From positions 367,915-431,914 of the forward strand of contig JAWKIL010000003.1 in assembly GCA_041394285.1 (NCBI GenBank): a DNA stretch of 64,000 nt, read 5' to 3'. The translations under genes and the position numbers were made by a program. This document shows, piece after piece, positions 41,891-50,273 of the stretch. The DNA is from CADEDH01 sp041394285 (GTDB taxonomy: Bacteria > Actinomycetota > Acidimicrobiia > Acidimicrobiales > SZUA-35). Numbering within the stretch: position 1 is the first letter of the stretch; every line of letters begins with the position of its first letter. A model generated the notes under the pieces. That model made no database searches, had not been told where the DNA came from, and saw nothing but the letters and a program-made list of their open reading frames with translations.

Positions 41891-42289
41891 TCAGACCCTC
41901 CGGCGCTTGGGCTGCCGGCAACCGTTGTGGGGCACCGGGGTGACGTCCTTGATGCCGGTCACCTCGATGCCGGCGTTCTGGATGGAGCGGATGGCGGTCT
42001 CACGGCCCGAGCCTGGGCCCTTGACCTGCACGTCGACCTTGCGCACCCCGTGCTCCATGGCCCGCCGGGCGGCGGCCTCGGCCGCCATCTGAGCGGCATA
42101 GGGGGTGGACTTACGGGAGCCCTTGAAGCCGACGTTGCCGGCCGACGCCCACGACAACACGTTGCCCTCCTGATCGGAGATGGCGATGATCGTGTTGTTG
42201 AAGCTCGACTTGATGTGGGCGACGCCGTACGTGACGTTCTTGCGCTCGCGCTTGCGGGGCCGACGGCCTCCGCTCGATGGCTTGGCCAT
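41891..42289 (-). CDS. rpsK: 30S ribosomal protein S11
   Basis: 132 residues: VTYGVAHIKSSFNNTIIAISD, GFKGSRKSTPYAAQMAAE and the C-terminal DVTPVPHNGCRQPKRRRV. Its start overlaps the rpsM stop by one base. Confidence 0.98.
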   Translation of the reverse strand: MAKPSSGGRRPRKRERKNVTYGVAHIKSSFNNTIIAISDQEGNVLSWASAGNVGFKGSRKSTPYAAQMAAEAAARRAMEHGVRKVDVQVKGPGSGRETAIRSIQNAGIEVTGIKDVTPVPHNGCRQPKRRRV

Positions 42290-42666
42290 TACTTGGTGAC
42301 CTTCTTCTTGCCGGCGACAGTCTTCTTGGGGCCCTTGCGGGTCCGGGCGTTGGTCTGGGTGCGCTGACCGCGCACGGGCAGGCCCTTACGGTGACGGATG
42401 CCCTGATGGCACCCGATCTCCATCTTGCGCTTGATGTCCTGCGAGACCTCGCGCCGCAGGTCACCCTCGGTCTTGATGTTCGTGTCGATCCACGCCCGGA
42501 TGCGCATGACCTCGTCATCGGTGAGGTCCTTCACCCGGGTACTGGCATCCACCCCGGTGGCATCGGCGATCTGTTGGGCGGTGGACGAACCGACCCCGAA
42601 GATGTACGTCAGCGACACCACCAGCCGCTTGTCGCGGGGGATGTCGACACCTGCGATACGAGCCAT
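42289..42666 (-). CDS. rpsM: 30S ribosomal protein S13
   Basis: 125 residues. MARIAGVDIPRDKRLVVSLTYIFG and the basic tail GLPVRGQRTQTNARTRKGPKK are typical. Start ATG 42666; rpmJ ends two bases upstream. Confidence 0.98.
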   Translation of the reverse strand: MARIAGVDIPRDKRLVVSLTYIFGVGSSTAQQIADATGVDASTRVKDLTDDEVMRIRAWIDTNIKTEGDLRREVSQDIKRKMEIGCHQGIRHRKGLPVRGQRTQTNARTRKGPKKTVAGKKKVTK

Positions 42667-42668
42667 GC

Positions 42669-42782
42669 TCAGCCTTGCCTTTGCTTGTGACGCGGGTTGT
42701 CGCAGATGATCATCACGCGCCGGTGCCGGCGGATCACCTTGCACTTCTCACACATGGGTTTCACACTCGGGCGAACCTTCAT
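42669..42782 (-). CDS. rpmJ: 50S ribosomal protein L36
   Basis: 37 residues: MKVRPSVKPMCEKCKVIRRH, later CDNPRHKQRQG. All four zinc ligands (Cys, Cys, Cys, His) are present, so this is the zinc-binding form. Fits exactly between infA and rpsM. Confidence 0.97.
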   Translation of the reverse strand: MKVRPSVKPMCEKCKVIRRHRRVMIICDNPRHKQRQG

Positions 42783-42799
42783 CGGGTCCTCAAGTCCTC

Positions 42800-43021
42800 T
42801 TACTTGTAGCGATAGGTGATGCGACCGCGGGTCAGGTCGTAGGGCGTGAGCTCCACCTGAACCTTGTCGCCGGGCAGGATGCGGATGTAGTGGCGGCGCA
42901 TCTTGCCGGATATGTGCCCGAGCACGCTGTGACCATTCTCGAGCTCAACCCGGAACATGGCGTTCGGCAGAGACTCGGTGACGGTGCCTTCGAGCACGAT
43001 GGCGTCTTTTTCCTTTGGCAG
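42800..43021 (-). CDS. infA: Translation initiation factor IF-1, probable CTG start
   Basis: 73 residues aligned with known IF-1: PKEKDAIVLEGTVTESLPNA, GHISGKMRRHYIRILPGDKV and ELTPYDLTRGRITYRYK. The reading frame has no ATG, GTG or TTG where the protein should begin. The codon giving the normal length is CTG at 43021, preceded by GGAGG seven bases away. The nearest alternative, GTG 42997, would cut off eight residues and has no ribosome site. IF-1 binds the 30S A site and helps select the initiator. The adk gene lies upstream, without map in between. Confidence 0.9.
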   Translation of the reverse strand: MPKEKDAIVLEGTVTESLPNAMFRVELENGHSVLGHISGKMRRHYIRILPGDKVQVELTPYDLTRGRITYRYK

Positions 43022-43204
43022 GACGGATCCTCCGGAGCGGGCGTGGAATGAGCTTTACTGAACTGTGCTTGAACTGCGGCGCGGGAACGGGGGCGGGGAA
43101 CAAGTTCCGAGCGGCCCGATTGACGGCGCCACGACCCCTGGCGCGAAACGGCCAACAATTCAGCCTAGAGGCCTGGTGAGAGGCCTCCAACCCGCCGCCG
43201 TGGA

Positions 43205-43807
43205 TCATTCGCAGCCCCCGGAGTTGGCCTTGGCCCCCGCCTCGATCTGGGTGTCGACGGCGGCGTAGAGCCGCTCGGTCACCTGCTCCTCGGTCCCCAG
43301 GCCGTCGACCCGGACCAGCAGGCCCCGGTCGGCGAAGAACTGGAGCACCGGCTGGGTCTGCTCCTCGTAGAGGGCCAGACGCTTGGCGATGGCCTCGTCG
43401 GTGTCGTCGTCCCGGGCCCGGAGCTTCATGCGCTTGGTGACCTCGCCCAGCGGCACGTCGAGATCGATGACGGCATCCAGGGCATGATCACCCAGGGCGT
43501 CGATGAGCCCGGCGGCCTGGTCGATGGTGCGGGGGAACCCGTCGAGCACGAACCCGTTGGCCTTCACGTCGTCCTGGCCGATGCGGCTCTTGGCCACTCC
43601 CAGGATCGTCTCGTCGTCCACCAGGCCGCCCGATGCCATGATCTCGGCCGCCTTGCGCCCCAGCTCGGTGTCGGCGGCCACCTCGGCCCGAAGCATGTCG
43701 CCGGTGCTGATGTGGACCACCCCGTACCGCTCGATCAGGCGGATGCACTGGGTTCCCTTGCCCGCGCCCTGGCGGCCGAAGATCACGAGTCGAAGCGGTT
43801 GTGCCAT
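43205..43807 (-). CDS. adk: Adenylate kinase
   Basis: 200 residues; ATP + AMP to 2 ADP. P-loop FGRQGAGKGTQ at 9-19, DGFPRT near 86, and the LID-type RARDDDTDEAIAKRL. The short LID without zinc ligands is seen in actinobacteria. GRQG replaces the usual GPPG. ATG 43807 is preferred over 43816 because AAGGA lies at the right distance. Downstream of secY. Confidence 0.97.
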   Translation of the reverse strand: MAQPLRLVIFGRQGAGKGTQCIRLIERYGVVHISTGDMLRAEVAADTELGRKAAEIMASGGLVDDETILGVAKSRIGQDDVKANGFVLDGFPRTIDQAAGLIDALGDHALDAVIDLDVPLGEVTKRMKLRARDDDTDEAIAKRLALYEEQTQPVLQFFADRGLLVRVDGLGTEEQVTERLYAAVDTQIEAGAKANSGGCE

Positions 43808-43865
43808 GGGGAGCATCCTTCAGATCGGGGTGCGAACTCAGAGCTGTAGCAGTACCAGATGCGGC

Positions 43866-45203
43866 TCATTTGAGAAAGCCGTCATAGTTCTTCGCCATCA
43901 GCTGGGAGTTGATCTGCTTCATCGTCTCGAGCGACACACCGGCGGCGATCAGGATCGACACGCCGGAGAAGCCGACCGCCCTCCCCTGGCCCCCACCCGA
44001 CAGCAGCCGGGCCAGGGCGGCCGATGGGATGAGGGCCACCACCGCCAGGAACACGGCGCCCGGCAGGGTGATGCGGTTCAAGATCTTGGACAGGTGCCGC
44101 TCGGTCTGGGGCCCGGGACGAATGCCGGGGATGAAGCCGCCGGACTTGCGCAGCTCGTCGGCCCGGCGGGCCGGGTCGAAGGCCACGGCGTTGTAGAAGT
44201 AGGCGAAGCCGACGATCAGGGCGCCGAACACCAGGATGTAGCCCAGGTTGTCGGGGTGGTACAGATTGCTCTGCACGAAGTTGCGGACGTCGTCGCCCCA
44301 GTTGGGATTGGTGGCGTCGTTGCTGGTGGGCAGCACGTTCACGATGAACGACGGCAGCTGGAGCAGCGACGAGGCGAAGATCACGGGGATCACACCGGCC
44401 TGGTTGACCTTGAGCGGGATGTAGGTGTTGTTGCCGCCGTACTGGCGACGCCCCACCACCCGCTTGGCGAAGTTCACCGGGATCCGGCGCTGGCCTTGCT
44501 CCACGAACACGATCCCGGCCACCAGCACCGCCAGCAGCACGAAGGCGAACACCACCCACAGCCAGCCCCGCACGGCGTGGATCCGGAACCCGAGCTCGGG
44601 CATGTTCGACACCACGGAGGCCATGATGATCAACGACATGCCGTTGCCGATCCCCTTCTGGGTGATCAGCTCGCCCAGCCACATCACCACCGCCGTGCCC
44701 ACCACCATGCAGGTCACGGCGAGGACCACCCGGCCGAAGTTCCACACCGGGAACAGACCGACGTCGACCCCGAAGAAGGCCTCCGGGTTGCGGCCGATCA
44801 TGAACACGATGCCGGTGGACTGCACGATGGCCAGCACGATGGCCACGTAGCGGGTCCACTGGTTGATCTTGCGCTGGCCCACAGCACCCTGGCTCTGCCA
44901 CTGCTCGAGCTTGGGGATGGCCACGGTCAGGATCTGGATGATGATCGAGGCCGTGATGTAGGGCAGCACGCCCAGGGAGAACAGCGAGAGCTGGCGTAGA
45001 CCGCCGCCGCTGAACAGGTTGAGGTAGCCGAAGATGCCGCCCGTGGTCTGGTCGGCCTGGGCCCGGAGGGACTCGATGGCGTCGAGGCTCACCCCGGGGG
45101 CCGGGATCTGCACCCCGAGCCGGTAGATGACGACGACGAACAGTGTGAACAGGATCTTGTTCCGCAGCTCGGAGGTCTGCAGGATGTTGCGCAGCGTGTT
45201 CAT
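43866..45203 (-). CDS. secY: Protein translocase subunit SecY
   Basis: 445-residue channel of the Sec system with ten membrane spans. ILFTLFVVVIYRLGVQIPAPGV begins the first span. Plug and pore segments follow, plus GIGNGMSLIIMASVVSNMP and the C-terminal ILIAAGVSLETMKQINSQL. It follows rplO and precedes adk, the usual spc operon end. Confidence 0.98.
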   Translation of the reverse strand: MNTLRNILQTSELRNKILFTLFVVVIYRLGVQIPAPGVSLDAIESLRAQADQTTGGIFGYLNLFSGGGLRQLSLFSLGVLPYITASIIIQILTVAIPKLEQWQSQGAVGQRKINQWTRYVAIVLAIVQSTGIVFMIGRNPEAFFGVDVGLFPVWNFGRVVLAVTCMVVGTAVVMWLGELITQKGIGNGMSLIIMASVVSNMPELGFRIHAVRGWLWVVFAFVLLAVLVAGIVFVEQGQRRIPVNFAKRVVGRRQYGGNNTYIPLKVNQAGVIPVIFASSLLQLPSFIVNVLPTSNDATNPNWGDDVRNFVQSNLYHPDNLGYILVFGALIVGFAYFYNAVAFDPARRADELRKSGGFIPGIRPGPQTERHLSKILNRITLPGAVFLAVVALIPSAALARLLSGGGQGRAVGFSGVSILIAAGVSLETMKQINSQLMAKNYDGFLK

Positions 45204-45233
45204 CGTGATCGGGCTTCTCCCCGGGCTCGGCTG

Positions 45234-45722
45234 CTAGCGGTTGGCGTGCTGGTTGCCCTGGGCCGCCGGACGGACGGCGAAGGGCAGGGGCAGCTTCTCC
45301 ACTGTGCCACCGGCGGCCGTGATAGCGGCCTCGGCGCTGCGGGAGAAGGCGTGGGCCCGCACGGTCACGGGCTCGGACAGCTCGCCCCGGCCCAGCACCT
45401 TGATCAGGGCGCCCTTACCCACCAGGCCCTTGGCCAGCAGGATCTCGGGGCTCACCTCGGTCAGGCCCGACTCCACGATGGTGTCGAGGTTGACCGCCTG
45501 GTACTCCACCCGGAACGGGTTGTTGAAGCCCCGCAGCTTGGGCAGCCGCTGCTGGATCGGGAGCTGACCGCCCTCGAACCGGGCGGGGATGGTGTTGCGG
45601 GCCTTCTGGCCCTTGGTGCCGCGGCCGGCGGTCTTGCCGCCCTTGCCGCCGATGCCTCGCCCGACCCGCTTGGGCGCCTTGCGGGACCCCTCGGCCGGCT
45701 TGAGATCGTGAAGCTTCATCAT
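45234..45722 (-). CDS. rplO: 50S ribosomal protein L15
   Basis: 162 residues; MKLHDLKPAEGSRKAPKRVGRGIGGKGGKTAGRGTKGQKAR is typical. ATG 45722 is placed by GGAG seven bases upstream; 45719 is an alternative. Confidence 0.97.
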   Translation of the reverse strand: MMKLHDLKPAEGSRKAPKRVGRGIGGKGGKTAGRGTKGQKARNTIPARFEGGQLPIQQRLPKLRGFNNPFRVEYQAVNLDTIVESGLTEVSPEILLAKGLVGKGALIKVLGRGELSEPVTVRAHAFSRSAEAAITAAGGTVEKLPLPFAVRPAAQGNQHANR

Positions 45723-45726
45723 GGGC

Positions 45727-45912
45727 TTACTCCGAGACGGTTTCGACCGACACCAGATGAGGGACCCGGGCGATCATGCCCCGGATCTCCGGTCGGTCGG
45801 GCAGGACGTTGGACTGGCCCAGCTTGCGCAGGCCGAGGGCCCGCAGGCTCCCCCGCTGCTTGGGCTTGGCGCCGATCGAGGACCGGACCTGGGTGACCTT
45901 GATCTCAGCCAT
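45727..45912 (-). CDS. rpmD: 50S ribosomal protein L30
   Basis: 61 residues: AEIKVTQVRSSIGAKPKQRG, LGLRKLGQSNVLPDRPEIRGM. ATG overlaps the rpsE stop (TGATG order), so translation is coupled. Confidence 0.97.
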   Translation of the reverse strand: MAEIKVTQVRSSIGAKPKQRGSLRALGLRKLGQSNVLPDRPEIRGMIARVPHLVSVETVSE

Positions 45913-46505
45913 CACACCCCTCCCTCACTCCGGGCGGGCGAACCGGCCCGCTTGCGCTCGTTGTAGGCGTCGAGCAGACCCTTGGGGGTGAACTCGTCGG
46001 CCGGCAGACCCCGCAGACGGGCCACGTCGTCGGGGCGCTTCAGGCCCTTGAGGGCGTTGATCGTGGCCCGGGCCACGTTGATCTGGTTGGCCGAACCCAG
46101 CGACTTGCACAGCACGTCGTGGATGCCGGCCTCCTCCAGGATGGCGCGAGCGGCGCCACCGGCGATGACCCCGGTACCGGGGGCGGCCGGCTTGAGCAGC
46201 ACCCGGCCCGCACCCTGCTCCCCCTCGATGGGGTGGGTGATCGTGCCGCCGGCCATCGGGACCTCGAACATCAGGCGGCGGGCCTCTTCGGTGCCCTTCT
46301 GGATCGCCAGGGGCACCTCCTTGGCCTTGCCGTAGCCGAGGCCGACGCGGCCGTTGCCGTCGCCCAGCACCACCAGGGCGGTGAAAGCGAACCGACGGCC
46401 GCCCTTGACCACCTTGGCCACCCGGTTGATCGTGATGACCCGAGACTCCCGGCCCTCGTTGCGGTCGTCGCGGTTGCCCCGCTCGCCGCCTCGTTCGTTA
46501 GCCAT
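45912..46505 (-). CDS. rpsE: 30S ribosomal protein S5
   Basis: 197 residues. VITINRVAKVVKGGRRFAFTALVVLGDGNGRVGLGYGKAKEV and AGGAARAILEEAGIHDVLCKSLGS are diagnostic. The N-terminal 20 residues are charged and variable. Confidence 0.98.
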   Translation of the reverse strand: MANERGGERGNRDDRNEGRESRVITINRVAKVVKGGRRFAFTALVVLGDGNGRVGLGYGKAKEVPLAIQKGTEEARRLMFEVPMAGGTITHPIEGEQGAGRVLLKPAAPGTGVIAGGAARAILEEAGIHDVLCKSLGSANQINVARATINALKGLKRPDDVARLRGLPADEFTPKGLLDAYNERKRAGSPARSEGGV

Positions 46506-46534
46506 GTGCGAAACCTTTCTGGTGCCCGGGGGGA

Positions 46535-46903
46535 TCAGAACTCGAGGCCAGCAGCCCGGGCGGCGTCGGCCAGGGCGGCGACGCGCCCGTGATACAGGTT
46601 GCCGCCGCGGTCGAAGACCACGGCCTCCACGCCGGCGGCCTTGGCCCGCTCACCGATGAGCTGGCCCACGGTGGTGGCGGCCGCCACCGAGCCGGTGGAG
46701 CCGTTGGAACGGATGTCGGCTTCCAGCGACGACGCGGCGGCCAGGGTGTGGCCCTTCGAGTCGTCGATGACCTGGCAGCTGATGTGCCGGTTGGACCGGA
46801 ACACGGCCAGCCGGGGCCGATCGGAGGTGCCGATGATCTTCTTGCGGGCCCGGCGTTGGCGGCGGACCCGTGCGGCGTGGGAGGGAATCGTCTTGGAAGC
46901 CAT
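46535..46903 (-). CDS. rplR: 50S ribosomal protein L18
   Basis: 122 residues: RRQRRARKKIIGTSDRPRLAVFRSNRHISCQVI, then VVFDRGGNLYHGRVAALADAAR. Binds 5S rRNA. ATG 46903. Confidence 0.97.
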   Translation of the reverse strand: MASKTIPSHAARVRRQRRARKKIIGTSDRPRLAVFRSNRHISCQVIDDSKGHTLAAASSLEADIRSNGSTGSVAAATTVGQLIGERAKAAGVEAVVFDRGGNLYHGRVAALADAARAAGLEF

Positions 46904-46920
46904 CAGGGAGCCTTTCAGAG

Positions 46921-47460
46921 CTACTTGCCGGCCTTGCCGGCCTTGCGCAGCACGCGCTCGCCGGCGTAACGGACGCCCTTGCCCTTGTAGGGCTCGGGCT
47001 CGCGCCAGGCGCGGATCGTTGCCGCCACCTGGCCCACGGCCTGCTTGTCGATACCGATCACGCCGATCTTGGTGGGCTCGGGCACCTCGAAGGTGATGCC
47101 GTCGGGAGCGTGGACCACGACCGGGTGGCTGAACCCCAGGGCGAGCGTGATCTGGGTGGGGTTGTTGGCGGCGGCGCGGTAGCCGACGCCCACGATCTCG
47201 AGGTCCTTGCGGAACCCCTGCGACACGCCGATCACCATGTTGTTGACCAGCGACCGGGTGAGCCCGTGCAGGGCCCGGCTCCGCCGCTCGTCGTTGGCCC
47301 GGGTCACGGTGAGCACACTGTCGTCGAGGGAGACCTCGACGGACTCGGGGATCGTGTGGCTGAGGGTGCCCTTGGGCCCGGTGACGGTGAGGGCGTTGCC
47401 CTTCACGTCCACCTGGACGCCGTCGGGAACCGGGATGGGGGCTTTGCCGATGCGTGACAT
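46921..47460 (-). CDS. rplF: 50S ribosomal protein L6
   Basis: 179 residues: MSRIGKAPIPVPDGVQVDVKGNALTVTGPKG and EPYKGKGVRYAGERVLRKAGKAGK at the end. Confidence 0.98.
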   Translation of the reverse strand: MSRIGKAPIPVPDGVQVDVKGNALTVTGPKGTLSHTIPESVEVSLDDSVLTVTRANDERRSRALHGLTRSLVNNMVIGVSQGFRKDLEIVGVGYRAAANNPTQITLALGFSHPVVVHAPDGITFEVPEPTKIGVIGIDKQAVGQVAATIRAWREPEPYKGKGVRYAGERVLRKAGKAGK

Positions 47461-47471
47461 CTCGCTCGCTC

Positions 47472-47876
47472 CTACCAGACGTAGCAGAGGACCTCGCCAC
47501 CGACCTTGGCCTTGCGGGCCGCCCGGTCGGTGATGAGTCCCTTGCTGGTGGAGAGCACGGCGACGCCGAGGCCGCCCAGTACTCGGGGGATCTGATCGCT
47601 CTTGGTGTAAACCCGCAGGCCGGGCTTCGACACGCGCTTGATGCCGCTGATCACCCGCTCCCGCTCGGGGGAGTACTTCATGGCGATCGTGAGGGTCGAG
47701 CCGGGCTTGGGGCCGTTCTCGGTGGTGCGGAAGTCGCCGATGTAACCCTCGGCGTGCAGCACCTCGGCCAGAGCCAGCTTGATCTTGGACGCCGGCATCG
47801 AGACCTCGTCGTGCATCGCGATGTTGGCGTTGCGAATACGGGTCAGCATGTCGGCGATGGGGTCGGTCATGGACAT
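47472..47876 (-). CDS. rpsH: 30S ribosomal protein S8
   Basis: 134 residues: MTDPIADMLTRIRNANIAMHDEVSMPASKIK and the C-terminal VLSTSKGLITDRAARKAKVGGEVLCYVW. An ATG two codons later is an equally good start. Confidence 0.97.
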   Translation of the reverse strand: MSMTDPIADMLTRIRNANIAMHDEVSMPASKIKLALAEVLHAEGYIGDFRTTENGPKPGSTLTIAMKYSPERERVISGIKRVSKPGLRVYTKSDQIPRVLGGLGVAVLSTSKGLITDRAARKAKVGGEVLCYVW

Positions 47877-47892
47877 GGGATCAGACCTCCTC

Positions 47893-48078
47893 TCACCAGC
47901 TGGCCTTGGTCACGCCCGGGATCTCGCCGGCGTGAGCCATCTCACGCAGGCAGACCCGGCACAGGCTGAAACGACGGAACACGGCGCGGGGGCGGCCGCA
48001 GCGGCGGCAGCGGGTGTAGCCCCGCACCTTGAACTTGGGCTTGCGCTGCTGCTTGAGGATGAGTGCCTTCTTGGCCAT
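47893..48078 (-). CDS. rpsN: 30S ribosomal protein S14 type Z
   Basis: 61 residues, the short zinc-binding form: YTRCRRCGRPRAVFRRFSLCRVCLREMA carries the two CxxC pairs. The start overlaps the rplE stop region by one base. Confidence 0.98.
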   Translation of the reverse strand: MAKKALILKQQRKPKFKVRGYTRCRRCGRPRAVFRRFSLCRVCLREMAHAGEIPGVTKASW

Positions 48079-48671
48079 TACTGGGCCTGCCCTTCACGCC
48101 GGAACGGGAAATTGAATGCCTCCAACAGGGCGCGACCGGCGGCATCGTTGCTGGCCGTGGTCACGATGGTGATGTCCATGCCCCGGGGGGCATCGACGGT
48201 GTCGTAGTTGATCTCGGGGAACATCAACTGCTCGGAGAGGCCGAAGGTGTAGTTACCCCGACCGTCGAACGACCGGGGGTTGAGGCCCCGGAAGTCACGG
48301 ATCCGGGGAACGGCCAGGGTGATCAACCGGTCGAAGAACTCCCACATGCGGTCGCCCCGGAGGGTGACCTTGCAGCCGATGGAGTTCCCCTTGCGCAGCT
48401 TGAAGCTGGCCAGCGACCGCTTGGCCTTGGTGATCACCGGCTTCTGGCCGGCGATCAGGGTGAGGTCGGCCACCGCCGCCTCGAGGGCCTTGGAGTTGAG
48501 GATGGCTTCGCCCACCCCCATGTTGATCACGATCTTCTCCAGGCGGGGCACCTGCATGATGTTGTCGAGGCCGAGGCTGGCCTTGAGCTCATCACGGATG
48601 ACGTCGTTGTAGGCCGCCTTGAGCCGGGGCGTTGCCCCCTGCACCTTGGCGTCGGTGATGACGGTGCTCAC
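48078..48671 (-). CDS. rplE: 50S ribosomal protein L5
   Basis: 197 residues: VPRLEKIVINMGVGEAILNSKALEAAV, ITKAKRSLASFKLRKGNSIGCKVTLRG. GTG start overlapping the rplX stop. Binds 5S rRNA. Confidence 0.98.
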   Translation of the reverse strand: MSTVITDAKVQGATPRLKAAYNDVIRDELKASLGLDNIMQVPRLEKIVINMGVGEAILNSKALEAAVADLTLIAGQKPVITKAKRSLASFKLRKGNSIGCKVTLRGDRMWEFFDRLITLAVPRIRDFRGLNPRSFDGRGNYTFGLSEQLMFPEINYDTVDAPRGMDITIVTTASNDAAGRALLEAFNFPFRREGQAQ

Positions 48672-48988
48672 GGCTTCACCTCGGGAATCTCCACGCCGGT
48701 CCGCTTGCAGATCCGGATCTTGCGGCCGTTCTCGACCTTGTAGCCCACCCGGGTCGGCTTGCCGTCCTTCGGGCTCAGGATCGCCACGTTGGACACGTTC
48801 ATCGGCATGTCCTTGTCGACGATGCCACCCGGCTCCTCCTGGGAGCGGGGCTTGGTGTGGCGCTTGGCCGTGTTGCGGCCCTCCACGATCACCTTGTTGG
48901 TGGCGGGGAAGGCGGCAGCGATCGTGCCGTCCCGACCGGCGTCCTTGCCGGTGAGGATGCGGACCCGGTCACCCTTGCGCACCTTCAT
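48668..48988 (-). CDS. rplX: 50S ribosomal protein L24
   Basis: 106 residues with the KOW motif KVRKGDRVRILTGKDAGRDGTI and VNVSNVAI-type strand MNVSNVAILSPKDGKPTRVGYK. Confidence 0.97.
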   Translation of the reverse strand: MKVRKGDRVRILTGKDAGRDGTIAAAFPATNKVIVEGRNTAKRHTKPRSQEEPGGIVDKDMPMNVSNVAILSPKDGKPTRVGYKVENGRKIRICKRTGVEIPEVKP

Positions 48989-49357
48989 CTAGATCACCTC
49001 CGGAGCGAGGGACACGATCCTCATGAACCGCTTGTCCCGCAGTTCCCGGCCCACCGGGCCGAAGATGCGGGTACCGCGGGGCTGGCGCTGCTCGTTGATG
49101 AGCACCGCGGCGTTCTCGTCGAAACGGATGTAGGAGCCGTCGGGACGGCGGCGTTCCTTCTTCGTCCGCACCACCACGCACTTCACGACATCGCCCTTCT
49201 TCACCGCCGCGCCGGGTATGGCGTCCTTGACGGTGGCCACGAAGATGTCGCCGATGCCGGCGTACCGGCGGCGGGAGCCGCCCAGAACCTTGATGCACAG
49301 CACCTCGCGGGCGCCGGAGTTGTCGGCCACGCGGAGCCGGGTCTCGACCTGGATCAT
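48989..49357 (-). CDS. rplN: 50S ribosomal protein L14
   Basis: 122 residues: MIQVETRLRVADNSGAREVLCIKVLGGSRRRYAGIGD and RIFGPVGRELRDKRFMRIVSLAPEVI. Confidence 0.99.
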   Translation of the reverse strand: MIQVETRLRVADNSGAREVLCIKVLGGSRRRYAGIGDIFVATVKDAIPGAAVKKGDVVKCVVVRTKKERRRPDGSYIRFDENAAVLINEQRQPRGTRIFGPVGRELRDKRFMRIVSLAPEVI

Positions 49358-49626
49358 CGGGCCCGCTCCAGGATCTCCAGGAGGCGCCAGCGCTTCTTGG
49401 CCGACAGGGGGCGGGTCTCCACGATCCGTACCCGGTCGCCTTCGTTGAGGGTGTTCTCCTCGTCGTGGGCGTAGTAGCGGCTCCGCCGCTGCACGGTCTT
49501 GTTGTACTGGGGATGGCGGGACCGGTCGGTCACCTCGACCACCACGGTCTTGTCCATCTTGTTCGACACGACCATGCCGTCACGCGTCTTGCGCCGCATG
49601 TTGCGCTCGGCCTGCTCAGCGGCCAT
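49354..49626 (-). CDS. rpsQ: 30S ribosomal protein S17
   Basis: 90 residues: RKTRDGMVVSNKMDKTVVVEV and GDRVRIVETRPLSAKKRWRL. ATG 49626 overlaps the rpmC stop; the 3' end overlaps rplN by four bases. Confidence 0.97.
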   Translation of the reverse strand: MAAEQAERNMRRKTRDGMVVSNKMDKTVVVEVTDRSRHPQYNKTVQRRSRYYAHDEENTLNEGDRVRIVETRPLSAKKRWRLLEILERAR

Positions 49627-49856
49627 CACGACTCTCCTTGCTTGCTGGCCAGCGCCTCGGCCGCCGCGATCTCGCGGTTGCGGATCTCGGTGCGGTAACG
49701 GGCGATCTGCTTGCGTACCTGGCCCACGCGGGCCGAGTTCTCCAGCTGCCCGGTGGCGTGCTGGAACCGGAGGTTGAACAGCTCCCGCTTGGCCTCGGCC
49801 AGGCCGGTGACCAGGTCGCTGTTGGACTCCTCGGTGAGGTTCGGGTGCTTAGGCAT
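49626..49856 (-). CDS. rpmC: 50S ribosomal protein L29
   Basis: 76 residues: LVTGLAEAKRELFNLRFQHATGQLENSARVGQVRKQIAR. Overlaps rplP by eight bases. Confidence 0.96.
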   Translation of the reverse strand: MPKHPNLTEESNSDLVTGLAEAKRELFNLRFQHATGQLENSARVGQVRKQIARYRTEIRNREIAAAEALASKQGES

Positions 49857-50271
49857 CGAATCCCTCCACCCGGGTGATGATGCGGGCCTTGATCGGCAGC
49901 TTCTGGATGGCCCGGCTCAGGGCCTGGCGGGCGATCTCGTCGTCCGGGTAGGACAGCTCGAACACCACCCGGCCGGGGCGGACGACCGCCACCCAGTGCT
50001 CCGGGTTGCCCTTGCCCGAGCCCATGCGGGTCTCGGCCGGCTTGGCCGTGACGGGCTTGTCGGGGAAGACGTTGATCCACACCTTGCCGCCGCGCCGCAC
50101 GTGGCGGGTCATGGCGATACGGGCGGCCTCGATCTGGCGGGCCGTGATCCAGCCCGGCTCCAGCACCTGGATGCCGTAGTCGCCGTAGGCCACCGACGTG
50201 GCGCCCTTCGACACACCCTTGGTGCGGCCCCGCTGTTGCTTGCGGTGCTTGACCTTTCGGGGCATCAACAT
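49849..50271 (-). CDS. rplP: 50S ribosomal protein L16
   Basis: 140 residues: MPRKVKHRKQQRGRTKGVSKG, MTRHVRRGGKVWINVFPDKPVTAKPAETRMGSGKG. ATG 50271 is taken; two codons later is possible. Confidence 0.98.
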   Translation of the reverse strand: MLMPRKVKHRKQQRGRTKGVSKGATSVAYGDYGIQVLEPGWITARQIEAARIAMTRHVRRGGKVWINVFPDKPVTAKPAETRMGSGKGNPEHWVAVVRPGRVVFELSYPDDEIARQALSRAIQKLPIKARIITRVEGFDA

Positions 50272-50273
50272 GA

